From the NCBI RefSeq assembly GCF_907164915.1, contig NC_061868.1, forward strand, positions 31,276,439 to 31,340,438: a DNA stretch of 64,000 nt, in the 5' to 3' direction. The notes under the pieces were generated by a model. It was given only the letters and a program-made list of their open reading frames with translations. It had not been told where the DNA came from and did not search any database. This DNA is from Impatiens glandulifera. Its lineage: Eukaryota; Streptophyta; Magnoliopsida; Ericales; Balsaminaceae. This document shows, in pieces, positions 1 to 13,258 of this stretch. A program made the position numbers and the translations under genes. Numbering within the stretch: position 1 is the first letter of the stretch; each line of letters starts with the position of its first letter.

Positions 1-1735
1 TGAGTTCAGAATGTTATCTTGTGGCAATCACCTAGATGCATCTTTATACGATGGAACCTAGACTGCAAATTCAGCTTGGAGAAGACCCTGGACCCGTGTA
101 ACTCTTCCATCAGCTCATTCATGATAGGGATCTGAAACTTATTCTTGATGGTTGTTGAGTTAAACGCCTATAATCGATGCACAACTTTTAAGAGATGTCC
201 TTCTTCAGGACGAGCACCACATGGGTAGTAAAAGAAATGTGACTTCTTCTAATGACTCTCCTGTCCAGCATATCATTGACTAAATGCTTAATTTTTATCT
301 TTTGTAGGACATGATATCGGTATGAATGCAGACACACAACTTTTGTGCTTTCTTTTAACGGAATTTAATGATCTTGCTCCTTGGCAAGTGGTAGGTCTTC
401 ACATTGCTAGAATAGCGTGCTGAAGTCTTCGAGTAGCCGTTGGAGATCTTTAGGATCTCTTCAAGTGCCATTGTGGTAAGTGAGAAAAGTTATCCTTCAT
501 GATCACTCCTTATTTGAACCATGGAAGCAACACTACCTTTCTTTAATAACTTCTCCAAATAATTATCTCTTATTAGGTTGATCTATGTATGAGGTATACC
601 TTGCAGGATAATGGTTATCCATTCTTTTTCAAAAGAGAAAGTTATATTCTCAAAATCTCAAGATGAAAGGCATAAAATAATCAACCATTCATTGTTAATA
701 TAATATCGTACCCAGTCATGGTAAACACCTTTATATCTGTTTGGTGATCTTTACCCTTCATTGACCATTTCAGGTCTTGGCAAATGTTGAAGCAAAATAT
801 GTTGGAGCCAATTGCCACTTGAACTAACAACACCTAAGTGGACATGGCAGCGTGTCATATATTCTCCATGATCCATTTGTTTATGAAGTTATGGGTGATG
901 CCCGTATCAATCAGAATTACCACTGGTAAGTTTCTGGTCTTGTCAAAAATCTAGAGTGTCTGATAATTCTTAGAACTGGTCAATGCATGCAAAGAAATGG
1001 CAGGCTCTCCCACTACTTCAAACTGCAAAGGAGGATATCAAGAATCAATTCTACCGTGGCTTCTTGGAAACCTGGTAAGTCTTTTTGGTCATTAGCCGAT
1101 ACCATGAATAACTTTGATTTACACAAGTGGTTAGGTTCTCACTTTTCATCCATTACAGTCGAGTCTAATTGTTTTGTGTGGCCCTGGTTCACGCTGGAAG
1201 AAGACACATATGAGGGACTTGACTTGAAATCGGTGGTTATGTTTGTGCTTGGATAGGATGATTTAACATTAACTGGCTTGGACAACAATAGTGATTCATC
1301 GTTGTACAAGTGCCCGCTGCTCAACTTTTATATTACTTATTGTACTTTGTCCATCGACATGACTTCATTTAAGGATTCGGGAAATCGCAGCCTAATCACA
1401 TTTGCGATTTTCTTCCTCAATTCGGACATGTAATAGTCTATAACATATTCCCTAGACATATTATACAGTTTTTGAGAAATTGTCATTTATCAGAAATTGT
1501 ATTCTTGGACAGAATTGACATATTTTTGGTGCATCAATTGTCTCATAAGGGTGTCAAGTATGGAAGGACCGAACTGCAACAAGATCCCTCTTGAATACGT
1601 CCCATGTCATGTCTTGAAAAAAAGTTCTCATATTATTGTTACTAAGATAATGATTAGGTTTATATGAGATAGATAACTTTGATTACTAGTTAACTATGAG
1701 CCATAGTTGAAATTTATTTATCGTGTTTTAGTTGA
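1..1735 (-). pseudogene. Degenerate Ty3/gypsy gag-protease-RT remnant
   Basis: Reverse-strand translation in several frames gives the gypsy order gag, protease, reverse transcriptase. At about 1-300 is the RT start, with readable pieces such as KLCIDYRRL, IKNKFQIP and RVFSKL, which match the conserved WRLCIDYR...KNKYPIP...FSKLDL region. At about 890-940 is an aspartic protease motif, LIDTGITHNFI, with the catalytic DTG. At about 1100-1700 are gag-like pieces (TWDVFKRDL, YYMSELRKKIANVIRLRFPESL). Stops and frameshifts interrupt every domain, so it is dead. The element runs off the left edge of the window, where integrase would be expected. No LTR was recognised on the 1735 side. Confidence 0.8.
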
Positions 1736-1917
1736 CACCCTAAGGTGAAGTGAGCTCAAAGAAAATTTAAAGTTTATATGCAATTTTCAGATTCAAAAAA
1801 TGCCAAAATTAATCTTGATCCTGAAGAAGCTTTTACATTCTCTAGTACTACTTTAAATTACCGTCGCTATCTATTTAGCTACGGTAATTAATATATTTTT
1901 GTAGCCACACTTTTATT

Positions 1918-2382
1918 TAAGGATGACAATTTAAAACCGCCCCGCGAAAATCGAACTGAATTGCCCGTTTGGGACGGTTTTTTCCCGAAACCGAACGGGG
2001 ATAGGACATGGATGATATTTGTGTTCCCCGTCCCGATTTCACTTCAATTATGTCCCAAACACCATAAACATAATTAAATATATTAAATCACCAATATATT
2101 TATTTATTCACTATATTTTATAAGAATAATAAAGTTATTTCTTTATAATAATATAAAATTTTAATATGTTACAATATATATTATATTAAAAAATTCCATT
2201 TATATATATTTTTTTTATATTTTTTATTTATTTTAAAAATAATTTATTAATAATGCCTCGCGGAATTTCCTGAAACCTAAAAAAAAACGAATGGAGCAAT
2301 GATAGTATTAAAAAATCACTAAAATTAAAATGGAACAAGAATGGTAAATACATTCCCACCCGAATGTCCCATTGCCATCTCT
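1918..2382. mobile_element. Foldback MITE-like element, copy 1 (TAAGGATGG family)
   Basis: Non-coding element of about 465 bp with GC-rich ends and an AT-rich middle. The left end reads TAAGGATGACAAT and the right end ATTGCCATCTCT, an imperfect terminal inverted repeat. It is flanked by a perfect 9-bp direct repeat, ACTTTTATT, at 1909-1917 and 2383-2391, as expected of a target-site duplication. A second, better preserved copy lies at 38287-38765 and a decayed one near 61754. It has no coding capacity. The duplication length (8-9 bp across copies) suits a MULE- or hAT-mobilised element; the superfamily is inferred. Confidence 0.8.
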
Positions 2383-2391
2383 ACTTTTATT

Positions 2392-3006
2392 CATGTGGCC
2401 ATCATTTTTAGCCAAAGTATTGATTCCAATACATAATTTAGCTACAGAACCTATAACGACTGGTGCAATAGATGGATGTATTTACTATACTTATTGTTCT
2501 ACATTAACCATCTGATGAAAGTAGTGACCATGAATCCGTTGTTATTATTCAATTTAATTTATGTAATGTCTATTCTTTTATTTATAAAATAAATAAACTT
2601 TTAATAATTAATAAAAAATATTTAATCATATATTTATACATTTTTTAAATTAATTTATAATTTAAATATTATTTTAATTAAAATTATAAAATATTTTAAT
2701 AAATTATTAATAACGGTTGTATCTCGTTACAATCCAATAAAAACATGTGGTTTAATTATTAATTTTATTATTTTTTATTATTAATCAAATTTTGAATTAT
2801 CTTGTTATTAATTAATTTTTAGTTATTTTTTAGTTATATAAAATTATAATTATTAATATATATACACCTAACATATTAATATATATAACTTATTTAACAT
2901 ATTATTTCCTTAATTTAAATATATTTAGATATATAAATTATGTGTAAATTATATAATTTAAAAAAAGATTTATTAATTATTTTATTATCTTTAAAGACAT
3001 AATATG

Positions 3007-3048
<42 letters not shown>

Positions 3049-6000
3049 TGTTAGAAGATTTATATAATTAAAAATTAACTAATAAGAAAATAATAAAAAA
3101 TTTGACTAATAATAAAATATAATAAATTTAATTTAAACTTAATAATTAATATGTTATTTATTTTTATTTTTGTAAATTTTGATCACGACTTAGAAGGAAT
3201 CTCATAGCTAACTCCAAGTTGTCACTTGTCACTTGTCACACACGTCTCATCAAATGGATGGAGTATTTTTGCAATTATCTCATAATATATATTTTTTACA
3301 TATTTCTTCTCATACATTCTCTCATTTTATTTTCATGTTTAATACATATAAAATCGATTCTAAATGTGAATGAAACCTTGTAAATTTGAGCTATTTTTAA
3401 CAAGTTATAAGTAAAATAATTTTATTTATTGAAAATACAAAATTCAGTTTACACATATTAATATATTATTTTTACAAAAACAAATTTTCATTTTATTAAA
3501 ACTAAAAACCAATCATGTTTGTTAGAAAAAATTTGATAAAAGATAATTTTTTGTAACTTAATCTAAAAATGTATTAAAAAATCAATTTTTATTCTGTTTT
3601 TCATTTAAAATAATTTCATTTATTTAATTCACATTTTCCATATTAAATGAAAATAAAATCAATATCATTTTCTATTTTGACAATTTTAAAAAATGATTGT
3701 GATTGTAATGATACATAATTATGATAAAATTCTAGATTTCTATTACATTATTTTGTTAAGATTTTTATACCTTATTTTGTTGGGAACAATTGGTCATGTA
3801 GGATTTCTTTATTTATTTCTCTATTTATTAAAATCTTATATATTAGATTTGTTTTATATATATGATTTTATTTTTCTAAAAAAGACTAGTGTAACTCATT
3901 TTAAATAAAAATATTGTTAGTGAAAATTTAACTCGATTTTTTTTATTTCTTAGATATTATCTCGGCCACTTATAATTTGAGACATTAAAACATATTCACT
4001 TACTCTATTTTTATCATCTCTGTTAGAGTAGTGTTATATTCTAATTTTTTTTAATACTTTATACTAATTAGTACTTTTAATCTTATAATGACTAGAGCTT
4101 TATTGAATTTAGGAAGATCAATATTTTTCTCATGACATGCATGGTAAGTTAAACTACTATAAATTGTATTATAGTCATAATTTTATTTTATTTTTTAAAA
4201 TTAAAAATTTTAGTTAAATTATATAAATTGATATCAGAAGACAATAAAATGTATCAATTTGGGCTCATCCTCCTAGAAACAGTTAGAGAACAACGGGAGA
4301 TATTAGAGATTATTGGGAATCTGGGATAGATAACATATATATTGTATTATTATTTTATTTAATATTTAATTACAATTTTTAACAAATAATAAGTATAAAT
4401 AAATAAATAAACAAAACATAAATATTAATAAGTAGAATTATTTGATTCTTTGACTCAGTGTTATTGTTGATGGTGATTCAAATGACCTATGTACAACATA
4501 TGACTCAGTGTTAACTATTGTAATGTCAGATTTTTTTTCTCAAAATTTTATACTTGTTTATTTTATATTCCAGGTTAAAATTGAAATATGGCAACAGAAG
4601 AATATGATCCCATTTTAGTATCTGGGCTATTTTGTTAAGGTAAGAAAAAACTTGTGTAAAATTATTAACATTGAAAATTAGTTAAACATTGGATTATAAA
4701 TATTCAAAATTTACAATTAAATGATAGTTACTATGTTTACAAAATTCAAAAATTTTAAAATAACAACAAATTAAATACATATTATTTAATAGATCATTTT
4801 GTGCATGTTTATGAGTTATTATGCTATAATACTTTAAAAGTACTTATTAAAGTATGATATAAATTTTTAAGAAAAAATATATTTATAAGTTGTTTTCTTT
4901 TTGTACACATGCTTATTTAATCAAATAATTTTGTCAAGATATTTTGAACATGAATAAGAAATGTTGATAAATGTATTTTATTATTATTATTTCAATATAT
5001 AATTTGTACATAATATTACCGGCTCCTCTTATCACCGGTTATGAACAATAAAGAAGTTATTGCAGTCAATCAAGGTAGGAAAAGTAATTTAACAAAATTA
5101 TCAATTAAAATTTAATTATAAAAAATATTTGTTATTTTAATTATTTAAACACAATACATTAATACATATCATGCTTAATTAAATTCATTTATAGTAAAAA
5201 AAATTATTTTGATTTTTATTTTCTCTTAATCTCTTAATATTACTTTTATTTATTAGATAAACTTGGAATACTTTTTCAAAAAAAACACACTTGTAATACA
5301 AGTTAGGAAGATGTTGCAAAATAATATTTAGAGTTAACACTGATATTAATTATATTTATTAATTTTTTGAGAATACATATTATTCGTTATGAGAGTAGGT
5401 AGCTCAAATGACAAAAAGTAATGTTTAAAAGATTAAATACTACCTATTATGAAGATAATCACGATGAGATCGTGTTAACTTTACAAATTAGAAAAAAAAA
5501 ACATCTATGTTCGAAAACTAAATCTACTTGTACATTTAGTTATAGGTTTGAGTTGGACCTCTGAGTAAAAATATGTTGTTATCGTGTGAAACATGAGATC
5601 CAAAAAGAATATAATTATCGCATATTTGTATGATATTGGTTTTCAACCAAAAACTATAGCATGAGTACGAGCACGAGATTTATGGAAGGTAGAAATTAGT
5701 TTTCTATTCTTGATCTCACTTATTACCGATTTATACCTCATATTTATTTTGATGTAAATTGCAACATAAAACACTAATTTTGAAGAATTTTATAAAAGTT
5801 GAAGTAAATCCTCCTTATGTAAATATGTATATTCTTAAGTCTCATAAGAAAAGTTGAGGATACTAAAGATGAGATGAATGATTTAGTTGAATAATTTGAA
5901 CTAGTTATGGGACAATAATTTGGTTTGGTTATGTTTTATTTAGTTTAGTATATTTATATCTTTATTAGATGAATCTTGACCATATTAATTTTTTTTTTAG

Positions 6001-6057
6001 CAATATCTCGATGGTGTAAAATATTTGAGTAAGTATAGATGTTTTTGTTAATTTAAA
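2392..6057. other. AT-rich intergenic DNA, no gene seen
   Basis: Extremely AT-rich sequence with frequent stops in all frames. It contains a pure TA dinucleotide run at about 3008-3042. Short open frames, such as the 71-codon one at 3693-3908, have the hydrophobic composition of translated AT-rich noise. I see no domain, tRNA or structured repeat. Confidence 0.6.
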
Positions 6058-6065
6058 ACTTTAAT

Positions 6066-7063
6066 GGTACATAGGAACGCGAATTTGGTTCCGCGAAAGT
6101 CAGCGAACATAGAATATTCTTTTAAACACCCGAATATTCCTTACCTCTACGGATTAATTAATTTCTCTCTACCTCTGCGAATTAATTAATTTCTCCCCTC
6201 AACTTAATTAATTTATCTCAAATTAATTAATTTATCTCTCTTGCTAATAAATTTATTTTTCTATTTCTATATTATTTATTTTTTCTATCTTTATTAGTTA
6301 ATTTCTCTATTTTCATATTATTTATTTTTTTCTTTAATATTAATTAATTTATTCTCTGGTTAATAAATTATATTTTATATTTTCTTTTCTATTACTTATC
6401 TCTCTTTCCAATAAAAAAAACTCAAAAATTAAAAACAAATTTTTACACGTAACTCAAAAATTAAAAATAATATTTTATTAATATATCATAATTATATTTT
6501 TTTGAATAAAAAATAATGTGATATAATAAAATTACTAGTAATATAATACAAGAATAACAAAATAATGAACACAAAATTATGATGAATGTTATCATCCTTT
6601 CACAATATTTGATCACCAACGAGTGTTATAAAAAAAAGAACATAAAGAATAAATAAAAAGTATTTGATAAATAAAATAATTGAAAAGTCAGACAAAAAAA
6701 TAAAAGATTTCAACTAAACTAAAGGTAAGAGATATTAATTAGGGTTTAGGGTTTAAGATTTAGCAAAAAAATAATAATTAATAAATACAATACATTATGT
6801 TTTATTTAAATATATTATTAAAATATTTAATGTGAGAGATTGTTATAAAATGTTGAGTTATTTTACTAGTTAAATGAGAGATAATAAAAAATGAGTGAAA
6901 AAATTCAATAATTAATCGTGAAAATAATGATAAATTAATTGGTAAAGGTAGAAAGAGAAATTAATTAGTAAGAGAAGAGAGAATATTTGATGTTTAAAGG
7001 GAATATTCTATTTTCGTGGACTTTCGTTTTGACTGCCCTAGGAATTTCCTATCATTACTCTTT
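6066..7063. mobile_element. Non-autonomous DNA element with long inverted repeats
   Basis: About 1 kb of non-coding DNA whose two ends are long imperfect inverted repeats. The left end (6071-6135) carries CGAAAGTC, ATAGAATATTC and TTTAAACA in order; the reverse complement of 6980-7050 has the same blocks in the same order. Subterminal blocks also pair: TTAATTAATTTCTCTCTACC near 6155 and its complement near 6950. The direct repeat ACTTTAAT lies on both sides (6058-6065 and 7064-7071) and is a candidate 8-bp target duplication, although the outermost few bases of the two ends do not pair well. A MULE-type MITE is the best guess. Confidence 0.6.
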
Positions 7064-7071
7064 ACTTTAAT

Positions 7072-8326
7072 AGTTTGAATACATGTATAAAGAGTATGTG
7101 CTTAAGGATTATTAAGGTTAGTATGACATGGTAGGTGGAATCTGAATTAGGGAACCAAGTCGATCAACAATAATATTCACAATAGAAAACCATGTAACTA
7201 GCATTGTCGTAGAATTTGTAAATGAATTAAAGTGATACACTTGAGAGTCTTCTCTTGTATATTATCTCACGAGTTGGATTACAAAAATAATTTGACAAAA
7301 TTGTTATGGGCTATTGGAGGAAAAGTTGTCACTGAATTTTAAAGGTGATTCTGTCATCGGTTCTTTCCGCCTCCATTCCAAAAAATATATGCAGTATTCG
7401 TCGAAATAGTATATGGCGGAATATTTTTATAAAGAAGATAAAAAATATTATATGAGTCGTTGTTCATGATTTAGAATGATATTTGTCATATCAATAAATG
7501 ATAAAAAAATTCGGAAGTTAGAGAACATATTATAGACTCAAATTCGCTTTCGAATCCAAGGTGTAGAGTTAGTTGCAAATTTTGATTAGTAATATATCGT
7601 CCGACAATAATACATGTATCCAATGTTTCTAATATTAGTTAAGAATATAGTTGGTATTTTTGTGTGGAGAGTAGGCTTATTAATTGTTTAGTTTCTAATA
7701 TTAGTTAAGAATATAGTTGGTATTTTTGTGTGGAGAGTAGGCTTATTAATTGAAACAATTATCTCTTTATTGACCTTCGATATTGGACAAAAACATTGTT
7801 TAAATTTTGAATTATTAATTTAATTACAATATTCTATCTATAAGTTGAAAGAATTTGAGTTTTGAATTTTTTTCTAACATATCTATAAAATAAAAAGTTA
7901 CAATATGAGTAACTTGTCATTTTCAATTATTTTGGATAAAACTAAGGTGTTATTATTCTTTCTTTAAAATGAGAGTTTTTACTTATCAACTCTTATAACA
8001 ATTTAAATTTTAAAATTAATAATATAAAAATAGGTAAAAATTATTTAATTGAGTTCATAAAAATAAAGATTAAATTAATAATATTTATAATGGTTTATGT
8101 ATTTATAATAGTAGTAAACCTTTTAATCATAAAATTAATTACAAGGAAAACTAATTAAAAAAATTAGTTAATAAACTTAACTAATATAAAATAATATAAA
8201 ACTTAATTAATAGAGTCTAAATAATAAAATAGATTTAAGCTTAATAATTAAAATGAATTAGTACCCAATAATAAAATAAAGGTAAACAAAACTGATTTGG
8301 ACATATGTAGCTTTATTATTTTAATA

Positions 8327-8367
<41 letters not shown>

Positions 8368-9368
8368 TAATTTTTGATAATTTATATAACTGTCAAATTA
8401 ATTAACAAGAAAATAATTGAAAATTAATTAATAAAAAAAATAATAAATTTAAATTAAATAATTAATTTGTCACTTTTTTTATTGAATTATAATTAGTGGA
8501 GTGACCTGTTATTAATAACTTATTAAAATATTTAATGAAATAATATTTAAAATTTTAATAATTTATAAATATAAAATTAAAATAATTTTCATGGATGATT
8601 TATTCATATTTTAATTATGAAATTGAAAATATATTGTAAAAATAATTTAATATAACATAAGTTGAATTTTAGAGGAAATAGGAGGATGAGATATGATATG
8701 TATTTAAGAAAAGAAAAAAAAAACACAACTAATAACTTTAATTGGTACTTAAGTCTAGATAAATTTAAAAAAATTCTTACGTCCAAAAGATTTTTTTTTG
8801 TTAAAATATATTAGAGAAACCTACTAATATGTAATTAGACCAGCAAATTTAATCATCATAATTATTGTAGAATCATGATGATAGAACTAAAAGAGTTGTT
8901 TTGACTACTAAAATTTTAGAACATACATTTATTTAACTCTATTAATTACTCTAAATTTTGGTTGAAACTTTTAATATGGCATTCAAACAAAACAAAAATC
9001 TTCAATTAACCTAATTAAAATCTCTTCAAATTTTTTAATAAAAAAACCTGATTTTTTAAATAATCCAAAAAGAAGATGCTGGGTCTAGATAACTCTAATC
9101 CAAACTAGATTTTATAAAATAGCACAGTAACAAAAAAAAAACAAACCACAGTATTATGATTAGAGAGCAAAGTTCACACATGCAAAAACCAACATTTCAA
9201 GAAAAGAAAAGAAAACAAAGTCATCATCAAGCCAAAATTAGTACTTAAACAAAGAAATTCATAAACTTAAAACATTCAAAATTACCTTCTTTTTTTGCCA
9301 ACACATTCAACCAAGTAACAGCTCCTGAACCCAACATTCTCCAAAAAGTTGAAGAAAACATAGCAAGT
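7072..9368. other. AT-rich intergenic DNA
   Basis: AT-rich DNA downstream (3') of the GIF gene. It contains the tandem duplication at 7625-7752 and a TA microsatellite at about 8331-8362. No coding potential is seen; the 60-codon frame at 8604-8786 is low-complexity hydrophobic noise. The final few hundred bases should include the 3' UTR and polyadenylation region of the GIF gene, but no distinct signal could be singled out. Confidence 0.5.
7625..7752. repeat. Recent 66-bp tandem duplication
   Basis: Two adjacent copies, 7625-7690 and 7691-7752, each begin GTTTCTAATATTAGTTAAG and are identical for the first 62 bases. They differ only at the end (GTTTA versus GAAAC). The near identity inside otherwise diverged DNA points to a recent event. 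Confidence 0.9.
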
Positions 9369-11670
9369 TTATGATGAGTCATCATCATCATCATCTTCCC
9401 CAGATTTCATGTAAAGAGCCTCTGCAATTTCAATTTCTCTTCGCCTTTCATCAGAGACAATGTTGAGTCTCATCTCCACAGTTATTCCCCGACTTTCCCC
9501 AGCCCGACATGAATCAGGAGTTCCAGAGCTGTTAGCCTCGGTTGGCAGCATGTGGAGATCAGTGTTCCCAACTGAGCTCATACCGAGCTGACCATGCAAG
9601 GCTTGATGCTGGTGCAGTGCTGATAGCTGTTGCTGGCTGTGGAGCATTGAGGATCGAGCAGCCATTAGCGATTCTGCATTCATATGCTGCTGCTTCTGCT
9701 GAGCTCCACGATGGAAGATCCCACCAGGACGAAACTGTAGGAGTATATTTAATTAGGTGGTGTTTTTCAGTTTTTATACTATACAATTATTCACTGAAAT
9801 TATTGAGCTCTTAAAAATATGCAAAATCATTACAATATTATTTGTTTAAATATATTTTCTTCCAATGTATCAATTTCATATTGGCTTGGAAAGGTTTCCT
9901 TTATACTCAATCAAACAAGTTAGATTAACCACTTACGTGAGAATGAAAGCCTGGAGGGTGAGGATGAGAATCCGCAACTGAAGCAAGATACATAAGATTT
10001 TTCTGGAATCTCGCTTGGTACCTGTCAAAACACATCCCCACAAAATATAAGGAAAAATATCTAGTGTAGTGTTTTATATAACTTAACACTACTCGAACAA
10101 TACCAGAGTACCAAATCGGGCCAAATATGTGTGAAATATGCAAAGGATAGAAAATTCCGAAGATTTTTTGGTTCGTGCCACTAAATATGATACGTATCTT
10201 TAAGCAAACATTTGTGTTTTTTACTCTAGTTACTAAACAAGATACTGGAGAGAAGACTGTCATTCTTACTCTGCACATTCATTTGGTTTTCCCAAATTCT
10301 GGCATTCAACGATCTTAAGAATCAACGCCTTGTTCTCGTCCAAGTACTGCACATTGAGAAATGGGTTAATATAAGCAACAAAGAAAAGCACATTTACAGG
10401 TCTTATCTCGATACTTACATATCATATGGTTATTACTCCAAAACACAAACAACATATTATTGGCCTTAAATAGAGACAAGATCCCAACAGAAGATCTCAT
10501 TTGTGCATACAATGAACAAAGAAAAGTCGAGACAAAATGGACTGAATTTCAGTTCAAGCTATAGACAAACACAGGTAAAATAAAACAACAGTTTTTATCT
10601 TTGAATAGAGCAGATATGAAGATGGCACTTCAATATCAAGAAACTGACTTCAACTCAATCTATGTCACAAATCAATGCGATTCAAACCGGAAAAAGCTAT
10701 TTTTCGCATCAAAATAAAACATATATGATATGTAAACTCCATTTTCCCACATAAAAACTAGGACATCTAGGTTATAGTTTGTTTGAGAACCAAAACCTCC
10801 ATTTTCCCATATTCTCTCTTGTTTCCACCTTCACCCTTTTCATCTCTCACTCGGATTACAACAATCCCGGAAACATAAGCTAAATCAACTATGGAATCTC
10901 CATACAAACAAGAAGATTTGTTAAATAAAAAAGAAAGAAGATCTGTACTAAAAAAAATCAAAGGAAGGAGAGCATAAGAGCATCTATAGATACCCTACCA
11001 TATTGAAGTTTATTTTAATGATGAAATATACTCATTGATAAGTGGTCCATGATTATAAAACTGTAACTCATTCTAACTTATGGATCCCCAAATTCAAAGT
11101 GAAATGCAAACATCAACAAGGGGTAAGACAATATTAAACAAACTACTAGCCCCATAAATCCGGTACTAGTATTGACAAAATATATTCTTCACAAACCAAA
11201 CCCTAATAAAGATTACCTAAATTTCTAAAACATGAAAAGAACAGAAATCACTCTCAAAGAGATATTATTGAATAGCCGAATCTAAACAAACAATAAACAA
11301 ATGATATACCAAAAAGCACTTTTCAAACCCCACAATGAAAGATGTCATCATCAATTTTGGTAACCCTTTAACAAACCCAAAATGAAAAACCTAAGACAGA
11401 GGAACATCAACATCCATTTGTTAAAATCCCTTCAAAACATCCACTAGTCAACAAAGAACAGTAATAAACCCTGTTGAAGAAAAGTTATACTGCAACCCCA
11501 CCAAACAAGAGAAATTGATAAAAACTAGAAAAAGTATGACAACAGACATAAAAAAGGAGTGTAAAGCCATGACCCAAGAGATTGAAGATGAAAAGGCAGT
11601 AAAGAGAAGAGAGATAGACCTGCTGAATATGATCTGTGGTGGCGTTGGCTGGATAGTAATCTGCCATCAT
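9369..11670 (-). CDS. GIF1-like: GRF-interacting factor (AN3/GIF family) transcriptional co-activator
   Basis: Encodes a plant SSXT (SYT N-terminal) protein. Family members bind growth-regulating factor (GRF) transcription factors and bring in SWI/SNF chromatin remodelling to drive cell proliferation in young leaves. Exons on the reverse strand: 11670-11620, 10346-10270, 10021-9937 and 9734-9369 (stop TAA), with GT-AG introns and consistent phase, giving 192 aa. The start MMADYYPANATTDHIQQ leads directly into the SNH domain of exons 2-3 (YLDENKALILKIVE, then ARFQKNLMYLASVADS, about residues 18-65). Exon 4 is Gln/His-rich and carries SLMAARSSMLHSQQQ and QLGMSS, shared with AN3/GIF1 rather than GIF2/3. 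The family C-terminal ETLYLKS appears as EALYMKSGE, followed here by a poly-Asp tail. Length fits the family (about 195-210 aa). Intron 1 (1273 bp) is long. Confidence 0.93.
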
Positions 11671-11870
11671 GTGATGCCTCAGAAGCTCCGCTTTGCTTTG
11701 CTTTGCTTTTGATGTATTTCTCTCTCTTTCTGTAAACCCACAAGCTGATTGCTTTCTCTATATACCAAGGTTTACTAACTCAACCTAGCTGAGAAACCAA
11801 GAATGCCCACCTTTTTGCTTTAAACCGCTTCTCTCTTTCTCTCACTCACAAGATACACAATAACGAAGAC
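11671..11870 (-). promoter_or_regulatory. 5' UTR / proximal promoter of the GIF gene
   Basis: The 200 bp upstream of the GIF start codon are CT-rich on the plus strand (GA-rich in the transcript sense), with runs such as CTTCTCTCTTTCTCTCACTC near 11828, typical of plant 5' leaders. TATATA at 11759-11764 (plus strand) could serve as the TATA element. Transcription start is not determinable. The distal half belongs to the duplicated block described separately. Confidence 0.4.
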
Positions 11871-12760
11871 ATGTGTGACAATGAGAGCAACAGATGTTCA
11901 GAATTTCAGATGCTTTCACGGGTATGTAAGTTTGATAAAAAAAAAAAAAAAATTTATTCAAAACAAGAATTACAACAAAAATGTTTAAGCTTTTATTCTG
12001 TTAACCTTATTTTCCTTAATCACTCAAAACTCTTACAGAACGAGGAACAGTTTATTCTAAAGGCAACTAGTATTGTATACGTAAGCGCGGTTAACCATAA
12101 TCCTTAATCACTCTTCTTAGTTCTAAACTAAGAGTTTATTTTACTGGTAATTTGAATTGTATATGTCCGTTTCACAAATGAAAAATCATATAATTTAAAA
12201 TAATATTTTAAAAAAAACACAATTATATAAATAATTTAATTTTTTTAATAAAAATAAATATAAAAATATGAATACATTAATTTTAATATTTAATATTTAT
12301 AAATTAAAAACAAACTTTAAATATGTAAAATTTAAAACTAATTATTTTTTTTTGTTTTAGGGTAATATAAATTAAATTTATTGCACATATAAAAAAATTA
12401 TTTTAGAATCAAATAAAGTAATTTTATATCTAATTATAGAATAATATCTAATTATAGAATAAATAATTATTTGTATTGATGTATTTTTACACATTTATAT
12501 AAAAAATAAATAAATTTAAATTTATTTATAGTTTAAACTTTTTTTATTTATGTATTTTTACACTTTTTCCTCACATTTTTCTTTCTTAAATCACATTATT
12601 TTCATACTTATTTTTTACTTTTATATAAATATATTATATAAATAAAATAAATTATAAAATTTATCTTTAAATAATAAGTTTATATTAAAAAAATAAAATA
12701 AGAGTATTGATAATAAAATCATAATAAATATAATATTTTTAATTTTTGTAATTAATATGT
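11760..12760. repeat. Diverged duplication, copy next to the GIF gene
   Basis: About 1 kb upstream of the GIF gene that recurs in the same orientation at about 13387-14500. Matching blocks in the same order include CTTCTCT..TTTCTCTCAC, CACAATAA, GTTTGATAAAAAA, TTCCTTAATCACTCAA, AATAAATAAATTTAAATT and TATTGATAATAAAAT. Identity is patchy with many indels, so the duplication is old. The block includes the distal GIF promoter. Confidence 0.75.
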
Positions 12761-12895
12761 AAAAAATTCTAGTAATCAAGTGAATATTTCTAAAATTAAG
12801 GATTTGTTTGTATTTGAGTTATTTAAATAAACGGTAAAAAAAGAATAAAATAATAATTGATAATAATTTTGAGAGATTATAATTTGTTTTTATAA

Positions 12896-12926
<31 letters not shown>

Positions 12927-13258
12927 GAGAAATGATTGGAGCCGAGAATTTGTTAAAATATTTAAATAATTTAAATTGAATTAGACCCAATATTTAAATC
13001 ATATATAATTAAATAGTTTTAAAATAATTATTTTATTTATTTATTTATTTTCTCAATATATAATTATATATATATTATAAATATAAATGTATTTGATAAG
13101 ATAAAATTAAATATATATATATATATATATATATAATATTTTTATTAAATACGAAGTGTTATAAATATCTATTAGGTTAGACAAAATATATATTTCTCTG
13201 TCTCTGTCACCAAATGCAAATTGTTTGCTATATCTACCTAGATTTTCTAACTGAACAG

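Noticed and set aside
8604..8786. 60-codon hydrophobic minus-strand ORF
   Set aside because: Low-complexity Phe/Leu/Ile-rich translation of AT-rich DNA with no supporting features.
9542..9814. 90-codon plus-strand frame and 75-codon minus-strand frame
   Set aside because: Shadows of GIF exon 4; the 75-codon minus frame also runs through the exon 4 splice acceptor region.
11485..11743. Alternative frames over GIF exon 1, including a 72-codon minus frame
   Set aside because: Only the frame starting at 11670 continues in phase into the SNH domain exons.
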